Origin: Myxococcales bacterium
Lineage (GTDB): Bacteria; Myxococcota_A; Bradymonadia; UBA7976; UBA1532
NCBI GenBank assembly: GCA_020633465.1
Contig: JACKDN010000037.1
Span: 1-64,000, forward strand
DNA: 64,000 bases
Reading direction: 5' to 3'
In this document: in pieces, positions 42,168 to 57,330 of the stretch
Layout: each line of letters starts with the position of its first letter
How positions within the stretch are numbered: position 1 is the first letter of the stretch
The notes under the pieces: model-generated
Seen by the model: the letters and a program-made list of their open reading frames with translations, nothing else
Databases searched by the model: none
What the model was told of the DNA's origin: nothing
Position numbers and translations under genes: made by a program

Positions 42168-43793
42168 TCATTCCCGTTCGCCCCTGTCTCCGGCTCGGAG
42201 CAGTCGGCCTAGCCGATCGTCACTTTGGATGACGGTCCGCCAGCGGTCGAGGATGTGGGTGCGACGCTGAGCGGCCACCGCGCTCGCTCCACCCCGTTCG
42301 AGCGAGTTCAGAACGGCTTCGACGAAGTACCGAACGGCGCCACGATCCCGCCCTTGCAGCCAAGCGCGGAGTCGCTCATCGAACTCGTCGGCAATCTCAT
42401 CGCCACAGCGCCCTCGATAGCCCAGGAGTCGGCCCCGATAGAGCGGATTTGTCGGATCCAACTCACACGCCTTTTCGTACGCCAGCCTCACTTGATCAGG
42501 CTGATGCCCTTCGATGAGCTCCAAATTGAAGCCGAGATACTCCCAAGCGTACGCATCGTACTCGTCGAACCGTTCGACGACGCTCTTCCAAATGTCTGCG
42601 CTGCGGCGGACTGCTTCGGGCTGTCGCGTCTTGCTCAGTTCGATCGCCAGGAGGCGCAAGTCGGCGCCGTAGCAAACCGCGCTGGACAATGCGTCTTCCT
42701 CGCTGCCCCCACGGACCGCATGGTAGTGGATCTCCAGCCTCTGACCCAACGGGTCCCGGTCCAGCGCGCCAAAAGCACGATGGTCGTCCTGAACTAGACT
42801 GGGCAGCTCGTCCATCGCTCGCTGCCGGAGCCAAGCTCGGATGGGCCGATGCATCGTGAATCTGTCACCAGCCGCCAGGATCCAGCCGGTCCTTGCCAGA
42901 TGCTCGATATCTGAACGCGCAAGACATGGAAAAGGCCTTGGCGACGTCGTCAGCCCGAAGAAGCCGGCATGTCCATTGAGCGAGTGATACCCACGCAATG
43001 CACTGAGTCGCAGTGCTGCGGACTGCGTGGTGGGGGGCAGAACGCCCCACGCCGTATCAACAACGCTCGTCTCCAAGGCGACTCCCGGCCTCGAGCGCAC
43101 CTCCTCCACCGCCCCACGCTCGAGTCGTTGTGCAAGTGGTCGGACCGATGGCGGCAACTGCGCCTCGAGAGCAGGCGATAGCTCATCGGTCGATTCGAAG
43201 TCGCGGTGGCGGAGATGCTCCAGGCGCCGCGTTGTTGCCATGTTCGGCGTCGTGCGCAACAGCGCCCAATCCAGGCCCTGCTCAACGGCTCTCGTGACCG
43301 CGTCGACCAGCAGCCCCTGCACCTCGCGCCGTGGTCCGGTGAAGTCGCGATCATCCCATCGATGCGCGTCCTCGTCCTCTTCAGCCGCGTCCGGGTAGGG
43401 CTCGAGGGCATCCAGATCCTCGACATAGAGCGAGATGTTCCGTCGGCGGAGCTCGCCCAGCAGATGCTCGAACGCTCCTCGCTTGGTTGCGCCACCCCCA
43501 CCACCGGCGCGAGTACACCAAGGCGTCGTAGGTGACATGCAGTGCTGGATGACCTCGGGATCAATCGCGCGGTCGATCTGCTGCGCTTGCTCGGCAGCCA
43601 GAGCAACCAAGCGAAGATGGTCGTCGGGATCCCCGTGCGCCGACAGCATCACGCGCCTCGGCGCCAACTCCACCGGCCACTCCACATCCGTGAAGACCGC
43701 ATCCAGAGCACCGCGAGCCGACGGCCCGGATCCCGCCGGAAGCGCATCGAGGCGTCGCCACAGCTCGGCAACCTTAGCCGTCCGCTTGGGCAT
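42168..43793 (-). CDS. STAND-like protein with winged-helix and TPR-type regions
   Basis: 541 residues from the ATG at 43793. The N-terminal third has only a degenerate match to an NTPase: a glycine stretch AGGGGGATKRG (about 96-106) stands where a P-loop would have GK[ST], followed by ISLYVEDLDALEP and ALLRTTPN, like Walker B and sensor 1 of STAND proteins but with poor spacing. Residues about 345-380 (IEHLARTGWILAAGDRFTMH, then RPIRAWLRQR) resemble the winged helix after STAND NTPases. The C-terminal 150 residues are TPR-like (YAWEYLGFNLELIEGHQPDQ). Codons are clearly less GC-biased than around it, suggesting transfer. It overlaps the GNAT-like gene by 20 bp. Confidence 0.6.
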   Translation of the reverse strand: MPKRTAKVAELWRRLDALPAGSGPSARGALDAVFTDVEWPVELAPRRVMLSAHGDPDDHLRLVALAAEQAQQIDRAIDPEVIQHCMSPTTPWCTRAGGGGGATKRGAFEHLLGELRRRNISLYVEDLDALEPYPDAAEEDEDAHRWDDRDFTGPRREVQGLLVDAVTRAVEQGLDWALLRTTPNMATTRRLEHLRHRDFESTDELSPALEAQLPPSVRPLAQRLERGAVEEVRSRPGVALETSVVDTAWGVLPPTTQSAALRLSALRGYHSLNGHAGFFGLTTSPRPFPCLARSDIEHLARTGWILAAGDRFTMHRPIRAWLRQRAMDELPSLVQDDHRAFGALDRDPLGQRLEIHYHAVRGGSEEDALSSAVCYGADLRLLAIELSKTRQPEAVRRSADIWKSVVERFDEYDAYAWEYLGFNLELIEGHQPDQVRLAYEKACELDPTNPLYRGRLLGYRGRCGDEIADEFDERLRAWLQGRDRGAVRYFVEAVLNSLERGGASAVAAQRRTHILDRWRTVIQSDDRLGRLLRAGDRGERE

Positions 43794-44340
43794 CGGCGAG
43801 CAACTCCCTGAGCACGCCCATCGCGCTCGTGTCGAAGTAGAACGGTACCGTTCCACGCTCAGCATTCCAAACACCGGGCAGCTTCTTGGACCCGCCCAGT
43901 GCTTCGTAGAAGCCGACGCTCTGGGGAAGCGACGACAGGACGATGCCCTTGGCCCCGTCCCGGGCCGCTTGGTCCGCGACCAAGCCCATCGCGATCGCAC
44001 CAATCCCCACGCCTGGACGGGCCGGATGTACCTCGAGGAAATCGAGACGGTACACGCGAACCTCACCAACGAGTCTCAGCTTGAGCTTGGAGCCCCAGAT
44101 GGCCACGACGTCATCGACTTCGTCGAGGAGCACCACGCGGTCGCGGCACTGCCGCACGATCGTGGCCCACATCCACCCTGCGTGCTCGCTGTCGCGAGGC
44201 CGCTGCACAGGCCACGTAGCGTCGACGGCCGCGACATGCGGGTCCCAGGCGAAGTCCGCTCTGCACCGCAGACCGGATCCGATCTCCCAGGCACAGTGCT
44301 TCCAGGCCGAGGGCGTTGATCGATGGTGCTGGCGAGCCAC
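43774..44340 (-). CDS. GNAT-like acetyltransferase
   Basis: 188 residues if the GTG at 44340 is used; the family-like part begins at about residue 65 and the true start may be internal. VRVYRLDFLEVHPARPGVGI with GAIAMGLV matches GNAT motif A (the beta-4/acetyl-CoA pyrophosphate loop RxGxG/A), and SLPQSVGFYEALGG matches motif B. The substrate is unknown. It overlaps the STAND-like gene by 20 bp, so the two are probably cotranscribed, and both share lower GC bias. This resembles a transferred two-gene cassette. Confidence 0.65.
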   Translation of the reverse strand: MARQHHRSTPSAWKHCAWEIGSGLRCRADFAWDPHVAAVDATWPVQRPRDSEHAGWMWATIVRQCRDRVVLLDEVDDVVAIWGSKLKLRLVGEVRVYRLDFLEVHPARPGVGIGAIAMGLVADQAARDGAKGIVLSSLPQSVGFYEALGGSKKLPGVWNAERGTVPFYFDTSAMGVLRELLADAQADG

Positions 44341-44492
44341 GGACGCGACCGTATGTCACGGCCCCTCGGGCGACAAGCCCCTGAGCCCGTCCGCCCCCCC
44401 GAATGGGCCGTGGCTGGTCCCCCGTCGCTGCCGCCTCGGGGCTCGAGGGCCGCCACCGCCGACGCGAGGTGCGAAAGTCGTCGCGGGCCGCC

Positions 44493-44535
44493 TGCGAAAG
44501 AAAGTGGGTCGCGGCGCCCGGGGCCGGGCGCCGCG
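44493..44535 (-). terminator. Rho-independent terminator of the giant repeat gene
   Basis: CGCGGCGCCCGG at 44510-44521 and its exact complement at 44524-44535 form a 12-bp stem with a 2-base loop. On the minus strand ACCCACTTTCTTTCG follows. It lies directly after the stop at 44546, which supports that stop rather than the longer frame ending at 44356. Confidence 0.65.
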
Positions 44536-44545
44536 TGGGGACGAC

Positions 44546-50646
<6,101 letters not shown>

Positions 50647-50713
50647 CGAGACCTCCTCCGAAGGACCGCCCGCAATGCTCCCCGCACGGGCGGCGATCCG
50701 AGTTTAGCCGTAA

Positions 50714-50729
50714 GGCAGGTTGCGTGCCA
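50714..50729 (-). promoter_or_regulatory. Candidate sigma-54 promoter for the giant repeat gene
   Basis: On the minus strand the sequence is TGGCACGCAACCTGCC, with a perfect TGGCACG -24 box and a TGC core at -12. GG and GC are 10 bp apart as required. Transcription would start near 50703, leaving a 57-base leader before the ATG at 50646. This is inference from consensus only. Confidence 0.45.
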
Positions 50730-50827
50730 CCGGTGAAACCACCGATCGGCGCCGGTTTGCGGCGCCTCTGGGGTCGGTGGACCCCACGCGGCGCCCGTCA
50801 CACTCCGGCACACGAGCTGGGGGACGC

Positions 50828-50843
50828 TGGCACAGTGCGTGCT
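50828..50843 (+). promoter_or_regulatory. Candidate sigma-54 promoter for the multicopper oxidase
   Basis: TGGCACAGTGCGTGCT has a perfect TGGCAC -24 box and GTGCT at -12 (consensus TTGCW), with GG and GC 10 bp apart. The predicted start near 50855 gives an 85-base leader. It lies in the 292-bp divergent gap 50647-50938, which has no gene, beside the opposite-facing site at 50714. Confidence 0.45.
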
Positions 50844-50938
50844 GTCGTCGCCCCCCCGCCACGGGGGTGCGCGGCTTCGCGCGCCCCGATCGCTTCGAAC
50901 GTGACCCGCCCGGTTACAGTCCGGGATCGAGGAGCCTC

Positions 50939-52427
50939 ATGCGCCGAACCTGCACCCTGTTCTTGACCCTCGCCGCGCTGGCGGCCTGCGACGACGATGG
51001 CGCCACGGCCGATCCGACCGTCCCCGAGCCCGACGCCGCGGCGGCCAACGACGCAGCGACCGCCGCCGACGCAGCTGGCCGCCGATCCCTCGGCCGTCGA
51101 CGCCGCGCCGCCGCCGCCGCCCGCGCCCCTGATCGGCCCGGCGCCCGCCGCCGACACCGATCCCGCGCCCGACGTCGTCGCCTTCGACCTGGTGGCCTCG
51201 GTCGAGCTCGTCACCCTCGCCGACGGCCTGCGCTACTCGGGCATGGCCTACAACGGCCAGGTGCCCGGCCCCACCATCGAAGCGAAGGTGGGCGACACCC
51301 TCGAGGTGCGCTTCACCAACGACCTCGACGAGCCGACCACCGTGCACTGGCACGGCCTGCGGATCCCCGACGACATGGACGGCAACCCGCGCATCCAGGC
51401 GCCGGTGCAGCCCGGCGAGACCTTCACCTACCGCTTCACGCTGCCCGAGGCGGGCACCTTCTGGTACCACCCGCACGTCCGCACCAACCAGCAGCTCGAG
51501 AAGGGCCTCTACGGCGTCGTCGTCGTGCGCGATCCCGCCGAGCCGCGGCCCGCGGCCGAGCGTGTCCTCGCCCTCGACGACATCCTGATCGACGAACGCG
51601 GCGCCCTGTACCCCTTCCTGGCCAGCCACCCCGAGGTGATGCACGGCCGCAACGGCAACGTGCTGCTGACCAACGGCAAGATCGAGGCGGACGTCGGCGC
51701 CGCGCGGCAGGGCGACGTCGAGCGCTGGCGGCTGGTCAACACCGCCAACGCGCGCACGATGACCCTGACGCTCGACGGCGCCTCGTTCCGCGTCATCGGC
51801 ACCGATGGCGGTCCCCTGGTCGAGCCCTACACCGCCGATCGCCTGCAGATCGCCGTGGGCCAGCGCTACGACCTCGAGGTGCGCTACGACCGCCCGGGTC
51901 AGGTCGTGCTGAACAGCCACGTGCCCGTCCTCGAAGGTGACCAGGTCGTCGAACGCGCCTTCCCGGTCTACGCGGTCGACGTCGAAGACACGGGCGCGGG
52001 CCCGGTCGCGCTCGACTGGCCCACCGCTGCGCCCATCGATCGCGCCGCCGACGGCGAGGCCGAGCTGCGCTTCAACGCGCGCCAGGGCGCCCGCGGCCTC
52101 GAGTGGACGCTGAACGGTCAGGCCCACCCGATGGAGCCCCTGCACACCTTCAGCGAGGGCGACACGATGACGCTGGTGCTGATCAACGAGGCCGGCCCCG
52201 AGCACCCCTTCCACCTGCACGGGCAGTTCTTCGAGATCGTCCCCGACGGCCGCCCCGAGACCGAGCAGCCCGGCCTGAAGGACACCGTGCTGGTGCCGGG
52301 CCTGTCGACCGTGCGGGTGAAGGCCTACCTCGACAACCCCGGCCAGTGGATGGCGCACTGCCACATCCTCGAGCACGCCGAGCTGGGCATGATGGCCGAG
52401 TTCGTCGTCGAGCCCGCCGCCGAGTAG
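50939..52427 (+). CDS. Multicopper oxidase lipoprotein (CueO/CopA-like), one frameshift
   Basis: The ATG at 50939 begins a lipoprotein signal (TLFLTLAALAACDDDG) and an Ala/Asp-rich linker. At about 51065-51080 the coding frame moves by one position, and the oxidase then runs to 52427. All copper motifs are present: HWHGLRIP, FWYHPHV, HPFHLHGQFF and HCHILEHAELGMM, with the type 1 Met. The size and three cupredoxin domains fit periplasmic cuprous oxidases, which protect against copper by oxidising Cu(I). Without the shift correction the oxidase has no signal. The gene is convergent with the NtrC-type regulator, 4 bp apart, and divergent from the giant repeat gene. Confidence 0.85.
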
Positions 52428-52431
52428 GCCT

Positions 52432-53829
52432 TCACGCCCGGTAGTGCGCGGCGTCCAGATCGGCCTTGCGCAGCAGGCGGTGCAGGCTCTCGCGCTCGAT
52501 GCCCGCCTGCTTCGCCGCGTGGCTGACGTTGCCCTCGAAGCGCCGCAGCAGCGCGTCGAGGTACAGCTTCAGCGTGCGGTCGCGCCCCCAGTCCAGCGCG
52601 TCCTTGTAGGTCATCTTGGCCAGCGGCGGCAGGGGCCCCTCGGCCCGCGGCAGGCCTCCGGCGGCGCTGTTCACCGCGTCGGGCAGGTCGTCGACGCCCA
52701 CCTGCGGCCCGTCGGCCAGGATGACCGCGCGCTCCATCGTGTGCTGCAGCTCGCGCACGTTTCCCGGCCACTCGTAGCGGGCCAGCGCGGCCAGGGCCTC
52801 GGGCGTGAAGCCGGTGACCGGCCGGCCGAAGCGGGCGGCGGCCAGGCCCAGGAAGTGGCGGGCGAGCAGGAACAGATCCTCACCGCGCGCGCGCAAGGGC
52901 GGCAGGGCGATGGGGTAGACGTTCAGGCGGAAGAACAGATCCTCGCGGAACGTGCCCGCGTCGACGGCCTGGCGCAGATCGCGGTGCGTCGCGGCGACGA
53001 TGCGCGCCCGCACCGGCCGCTCGCGCCCCTCGCCCACCCGCCGGAAGCAGCGCTCCTGCAGCGCGCGGTTCAGCTTCACCTGCAGCTCGAGCGGCAGGTC
53101 GCCGATCTCGTCGAGGAACAGCGTCCCCTCGCCGGCCTCCTCGATCAGCCCGGTGCGCGCCTGATCGGCGCCAGTGAACGCGCCCTTGGTGTGGCCGAAC
53201 AGCTCGCTCTCGATCAGGTTCTCGGGGATGGCGCCGCAGTTGACCGCCACGAAGGGCCGCTCGCGCCGCGCGCCCGCCTGGTGGATGGCGCGCGCCACGA
53301 CCTCCTTGCCGGTGCCGCTCTCGCCCGTGACCAGCACGGTCACGTCCAGATCGCACACCCGCTCGATGAGGAAGCGCACCTTCTGCATGGCCGCCCCCTC
53401 GCCCAGCATCTCGTCGAGGCCGTCGCGGTGCCGCAGAGCGCGCTCGGCCGCCCGCGCCCGCGCCCGCAGGCTGCGCCGCTCGAGCGCGCGCGACACCGTC
53501 AGCAGCAGATCGTCGGGCTCGAAGGGCTTGGCCACGTAGTCGTAGGCGCCGGCCTTCACCGCCTCGACCGCCGCCTCGACCGTCGCGTAGGCGGTCATCA
53601 GCACGACCTCGGTGTCGGGGGCCATCTCGCGCGCCCGCGCCAGCACCGCGAAGCCGTCGAGATCGGGCAGGCGCACGTCGCTCACCAGCAGGTCGTAATC
53701 GGCGTTGGCCAGCTTCGCCAGGCCGTCGGTCGCGTCGGCGGCGGTGTCGACCGCGTGCGCCTCGCCCAAGACGCGCTCGACCATCGCGCGCATCGACGCC
53801 TTGTCGTCAATCACCAGGATGCGGGCCAT
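52432..53829 (-). CDS. NtrC-family sigma-54-dependent response regulator
   Basis: 465 residues. Receiver domain at 1-115 with phospho-acceptor Asp51 (LLVSDVRLPD) and KPFEPDD. The AAA+ domain has Walker A GESGTGKE, the sigma-54 contact loop GAFTGA (ELFGHTKGAFTGADQAR), Walker B TLFLDEIGDL and NVREL. The C-terminal Fis-type helix-turn-helix is GNVSHAAKQAGIERESLHRL. All catalytic features are intact. It is cotranscribed with the histidine kinase, overlapping by 23 bp. By position I infer control of the flanking oxidase and efflux genes, whose upstream regions carry -24/-12 matches. Confidence 0.94.
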   Translation of the reverse strand: MARILVIDDKASMRAMVERVLGEAHAVDTAADATDGLAKLANADYDLLVSDVRLPDLDGFAVLARAREMAPDTEVVLMTAYATVEAAVEAVKAGAYDYVAKPFEPDDLLLTVSRALERRSLRARARAAERALRHRDGLDEMLGEGAAMQKVRFLIERVCDLDVTVLVTGESGTGKEVVARAIHQAGARRERPFVAVNCGAIPENLIESELFGHTKGAFTGADQARTGLIEEAGEGTLFLDEIGDLPLELQVKLNRALQERCFRRVGEGRERPVRARIVAATHRDLRQAVDAGTFREDLFFRLNVYPIALPPLRARGEDLFLLARHFLGLAAARFGRPVTGFTPEALAALARYEWPGNVRELQHTMERAVILADGPQVGVDDLPDAVNSAAGGLPRAEGPLPPLAKMTYKDALDWGRDRTLKLYLDALLRRFEGNVSHAAKQAGIERESLHRLLRKADLDAAHYRA

Positions 53830-55219
53830 AGGCCTCCTCGCCGGGCAGGAACAGGGTGAAGTGGCCGCCGGGGCCGGGGCGCGCGGCGATGGTGCCGCCG
53901 TGCGCCAGCACGACGCTGTGCGCGATGGCCAGGCCGAGGCCGGTGCCGTCGGCGCGCGTGCTGAAGAAGGGCTCGAAGACGCGCTCGACGTCCTCGGCGG
54001 CGACGCCGGGGCCGTCGTCGCGCACCACCAACCGAGCCCCCCCGTCCGCCGCCGCGACCTCGACGGTGACCGCCGCCCCGAAGGCCAGCCCGTTGCGCAC
54101 CAGGTTGTCGAGCACCTGGCCCAGACGACGTGCGTCGCCGGGCACGACCACCTCGCCCCCGGCCTCGAGGGTCGCGCCGGCGTGACGATCGACCACTTCC
54201 CAGGCCAGCGCGGCCAGGTCCACCGGGGCCCGCTTCAGCAGCCCGGGCCGCGCGTAGTCCAACAGCGCCTCGACGATGCCTTTGCAGGCGCGCGTCTCGC
54301 GGGCGATGGCCGCGGCGTCCTCGGTGGCCGCGCCGCCGCCGCGCTCGATCAGCCGCGCGTGGCCCAGGATGACCCCCAGCGGGTTGTTGATCTCGTGCGC
54401 GATGCCGCCGGCCACGCGCCCCAGCGCCGCGAGCGTCTCGGCCTCGGCGCGCGCCCGCCGCTGGGCCTCGAGGTCGACCAGCATCGCGTTCAACGTGCGC
54501 CCCAGCGCCGCCACCTCGGGCGGCCCGCCCTCGGGCACGCGCGTGCCGGGCTCGGCCCCCGCCAGCCGCGCCGCCGCGTCGCGCAGACGCGCCACCGGCC
54601 CGGTCACCGCCCGCGTGGTCGCGAGCGCCACCGCCAGCGCCAGCAACAACGCCCCGCCGAGCAGCGCCGCCGACAGCCACACCGCCCGCGTCGCCCGCGC
54701 GGCGGCCTGCGCCTCGGCGTCATGGATGGCGGCCGAGATGCGCGCGCCGTCGGCCTCGAGCGCGTCGACCAACGCCTGCACCGCGCCCGCGGCGAGGTGG
54801 TGGGCGTGCGTGGCCGCCGCGATCTTGCCCGCGCGCATCGCCGGCAGGAACGCCTGCTCGAACAGCCGGTCGATCTCGGCCACCCGCTCGGCGAGCGCGG
54901 CGTCGTCCAGCGTGCGCGGCCCAGGCGCCGGCGCGGTCCGCAGCGACTCGAGCGCGGCCCCCAGATCGGCCCGCGCCTGCCGCGCCAGGGTCAGGTGCTC
55001 GGCGTGCGTCATGCCCAGCGCCAGGTGCGCCTGGTGCATGTAGAACTCGCGCACCAGTGCGCCCACCCGCGACAGGCGGCGTCCGTCCTCGACCAGCCCG
55101 CCCACCCGACGCACGCCCTCGGCGGTCGCTCGCGCGGCCCACAGCGCGCCGCCCACGCCGATGGCCGACAGCACCAGCACCGCCAGGAAGCCCGCGGCGA
55201 GTCGTCGTCCGATGCTCAT
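53807..55219 (-). CDS. Sensor histidine kinase with His-rich periplasmic domain
   Basis: 470 residues from the ATG at 55219. Membrane segments at about 8-29 and 181-203 enclose a helical periplasmic domain containing MHQAHLALGMTHAEH (61-75) and THAHHLAAG, a density of His and Met that suggests metal sensing. A HAMP domain is followed by the phospho-acceptor His275 (GGIAHEINNP), then VLDNLVRNGLAFG, DDGPG, FEPFFSTR and GTGLGLAI of the ATPase. It pairs with the NtrC-type regulator; this is the layout of ZraS/AtoS-like systems. The ligand is inferred from context to be copper or a similar metal. Confidence 0.9.
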   Translation of the reverse strand: MSIGRRLAAGFLAVLVLSAIGVGGALWAARATAEGVRRVGGLVEDGRRLSRVGALVREFYMHQAHLALGMTHAEHLTLARQARADLGAALESLRTAPAPGPRTLDDAALAERVAEIDRLFEQAFLPAMRAGKIAAATHAHHLAAGAVQALVDALEADGARISAAIHDAEAQAAARATRAVWLSAALLGGALLLALAVALATTRAVTGPVARLRDAAARLAGAEPGTRVPEGGPPEVAALGRTLNAMLVDLEAQRRARAEAETLAALGRVAGGIAHEINNPLGVILGHARLIERGGGAATEDAAAIARETRACKGIVEALLDYARPGLLKRAPVDLAALAWEVVDRHAGATLEAGGEVVVPGDARRLGQVLDNLVRNGLAFGAAVTVEVAAADGGARLVVRDDGPGVAAEDVERVFEPFFSTRADGTGLGLAIAHSVVLAHGGTIAARPGPGGHFTLFLPGEEAYGPHPGD

Positions 55220-55317
55220 GGCGCCGAACCTACGCGCATCCGGTGGCGGCGCGCCACCGCTGCGCCGCGCCGGCCGCGGTGATAGCGTGGCGCCCGCCAA
55301 CATCCAGGGAGCGTCCC

Positions 55318-55938
55318 ATGATCACCATCCACGGCCTGAAGCAGTCGCGCGCGCTGCGCGCCACCTGGGCCTGCGAAGAGCTCGGCCTCGTCTACACCTT
55401 CCGCGCGCTGGACGCGATGAAGGGCGAGCTGCGCAGCCCGGACTTCCTCGCGCTGAACCCGGGCGGCAAGGTGCCCACGCTCGTCGAGGACGACTTCGTG
55501 CTCACCGAGTCGGGCGCCATCGTGGCCTACCTCGCCGACAAGCGGCCCGACGTCGGCCTGATGCCCGCGGCAGGCACGCCCGAGCGGGCGAAGTGCTGGC
55601 AGTGGATGCTGTTCGCGCTCACCGAGCTCGAGCAGCCGCTGTGGACCATCAGCAAGCACACCTTCGCCCTGCCCGAGAAGCTGCGAGTGCCGGCCATCAT
55701 CCCGACCGCGAAGAAGGAGTTCCTGCGCGCCGCGGGCGTGCTGGCCACCGGCCTGGGTGACCGCGAATGGCTGGGCGGCGACGCGTTCACCGGCGCCGAT
55801 CTGATGGTGGGCCACACGCTGGCCTGGGCGCGCGCGTTCTCGGTGCCGTGGGAGCAGCCGACGCTCGACGCCTACGCCGAGCGCGTGCTGTCCCGGCCGG
55901 CCCTGGCCCGCGCCAGCGCGAAAGAGCAGGCGGCCTGA
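55318..55938 (+). CDS. Glutathione S-transferase family protein
   Basis: 206 residues from the ATG at 55318. The N-terminal thioredoxin-like domain (ITIHGLKQSRALRATWACEE, then FLALNPGGKVPTLVEDDFVL and TESGAIVAYLAD) holds the cis-Pro and the E-S glutathione-binding pair. The C-terminal helical domain has GGDAFTGADLMVGHTLAWA, the N-capping box. It is oriented with the efflux operon, 132 bp upstream. A role in metal or oxidative stress is possible, but GSTs occur widely. Confidence 0.9.
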   Translation: MITIHGLKQSRALRATWACEELGLVYTFRALDAMKGELRSPDFLALNPGGKVPTLVEDDFVLTESGAIVAYLADKRPDVGLMPAAGTPERAKCWQWMLFALTELEQPLWTISKHTFALPEKLRVPAIIPTAKKEFLRAAGVLATGLGDREWLGGDAFTGADLMVGHTLAWARAFSVPWEQPTLDAYAERVLSRPALARASAKEQAA

Positions 55939-55966
55939 GGGCGTTAGGAGACCTTCGCGTGGCGTA

Positions 55967-55976
55967 TCACATGTGA
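55967..55976. promoter_or_regulatory. Perfect palindrome TCACATGTGA
   Basis: A 10-bp perfect palindrome lies about 75 bp upstream of the sigma-54-like site at 56041, where an enhancer for an NtrC-type activator could sit. GTGGAC occurs twice just after it. I saw no matching palindrome upstream of the other two candidate promoters, so the link is weak. Confidence 0.3.
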
Positions 55977-56040
55977 CCGCCGTGGACACAGTGGACGTCC
56001 CCAGCATGTTACCGTTCGGCGCCATGCCGGTCTTCGAGAC

Positions 56041-56057
56041 ACGGCACGGTCATTGCT
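56041..56057 (+). promoter_or_regulatory. Candidate sigma-54 promoter of the efflux operon
   Basis: The sequence ACGGCACGGTCATTGCT matches the consensus in nearly every position (CGGCACG, 4 bp, TTGCT), with GG and GC 10 bp apart. The predicted transcription start is about 56068, only 3 bases before the chosen GTG at 56071 and after the ribosome site at 56059-56064. Either the match is chance or translation starts elsewhere. Confidence 0.4.
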
Positions 56058-56070
56058 CAGGAGGCGCGCC

Positions 56071-57330
56071 GTGAACACCGCCGCCCTACTGCTGCTCCCT
56101 CTCCTGGCCGCGCCGCCCCCGTCGAAAACGACGCTCGACGTGGACGCAGCGGTCACCCGGGCCCTGGTCCAGAACCCGCGCGTCGCCGCAGCCGAGCGCG
56201 CCGCCCAGGCCGCAGGCGCGACGATCGACGCGGTCGGCGCGTGGCCCGAGCCCACCCTCCGCCTCACCGCCAGCCCGCTGCCCATCGAGACCCGCAACGG
56301 CCCCGCCTGGGCTTCCGCCGCGCTGGCCTGGCCCCTGCCCTGGACCGGCGAGCTGGACGCCGCGACCGAAGGCGCCGCGGCCATGGCCGAGGCCGCGCGC
56401 CAGCGCGCCGCCGAGGTGCGGCTGGCCGTGGCCCGCGAGGTTCGCTTGGCCTGCGCCGCCCTCCGCTTGGTCGAGGCCGAGCGCGCGATCAACGAACACA
56501 CCACCGACATCCTGAAGCGCTTCGTCGATCTGGCGCAGACGCGCCTGGCGGTCGGCCGGGGCACCCAGAACGACGTGCTCATGGCGCAGGTGGAGCTCGC
56601 GCGGTTGGAGAACCAGGCCATCGACCTCGCGCAGCAGCGCACCACGCGCGCAGCCGCGGTCAATCTGGCGCTGGGCCAGCCGCCCTCGACGCCGGTGCCC
56701 CCAGTGGCGCCGGCCGCGACGCCGGCCGCCGAAGCGCTGGACGAGCTGCTCGCCTGGATGCGCGCGCACCACCCGACGCTGGCGCGCTTCGACGCCGACA
56801 TCGCCGCGCGCCGCGCCGCCCTACGGCAGGCCAACTACGCGGGCGTGCCCCGCTTCGACGTCGGCCTGGCCTACACCTACGTCGCCGAGCCGGACAAGCC
56901 AGCCGGCGCCGATCCCGGTCGCGACGCCCTGGCCGTCACCGCAGGCGTGCGGCTGCCGCTCTGGGGCGACAGCTACGACGCGCGCGCCGACGCGGCGGCC
57001 CACGCCGTCGGGGCCGAAGAGGCCAAGCGACAAGACGCCGAGCAGATGGCGGCCTATCAGGTCATCGAGAACCACGTCCGCGCCGAGACGGCGCTGCGCC
57101 AGGCGCGGCTGCTCGACGGCACCGTGCTGCCCCTCGCCCGCCAGTCGGTGGCGGTGCTCGAGGAGGCGTACGCGGCCGATCGCGCCGGCTTCCTGCAACT
57201 GCTGGACGCCGAGCGCGCGCTCGAGCGCTTCGAACTCGAGCACGCCCGCGCCCGCGCCGCGCTCGAGGCCCGCCTGGCCGATCTACAGCACGCCGTCGGC
57301 CGACCCCCCAAGGAAGGAGGCGCCGAGTGA
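56071..57330 (+). CDS. TolC-like outer-membrane efflux protein (CusC type)
   Basis: 419 residues from the GTG at 56071, chosen because AGGAGG lies 6 bp upstream and a signal peptide follows; a TTG at 56053 is in frame but poor. Two copies of the outer-membrane efflux repeat are visible: VDAAVTRALVQNPRVAAAER, then RGTQNDVLMAQVELARLENQ, and a second set with RAGFLQLLDAERALERFELE. Such proteins form the outer-membrane tunnel of tripartite pumps. The stop overlaps the next start (GTGA). It probably works with the two genes that follow. Confidence 0.9.
   Translation: MNTAALLLLPLLAAPPPSKTTLDVDAAVTRALVQNPRVAAAERAAQAAGATIDAVGAWPEPTLRLTASPLPIETRNGPAWASAALAWPLPWTGELDAATEGAAAMAEAARQRAAEVRLAVAREVRLACAALRLVEAERAINEHTTDILKRFVDLAQTRLAVGRGTQNDVLMAQVELARLENQAIDLAQQRTTRAAAVNLALGQPPSTPVPPVAPAATPAAEALDELLAWMRAHHPTLARFDADIAARRAALRQANYAGVPRFDVGLAYTYVAEPDKPAGADPGRDALAVTAGVRLPLWGDSYDARADAAAHAVGAEEAKRQDAEQMAAYQVIENHVRAETALRQARLLDGTVLPLARQSVAVLEEAYAADRAGFLQLLDAERALERFELEHARARAALEARLADLQHAVGRPPKEGGAE

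Noticed and set aside
56053..56070. TTG at 56053 as the start of the TolC-like gene
   Set aside because: It would lie inside the -12 element and has no ribosome site. The GTG at 56071 has AGGAGG at the proper distance and a signal peptide after it.
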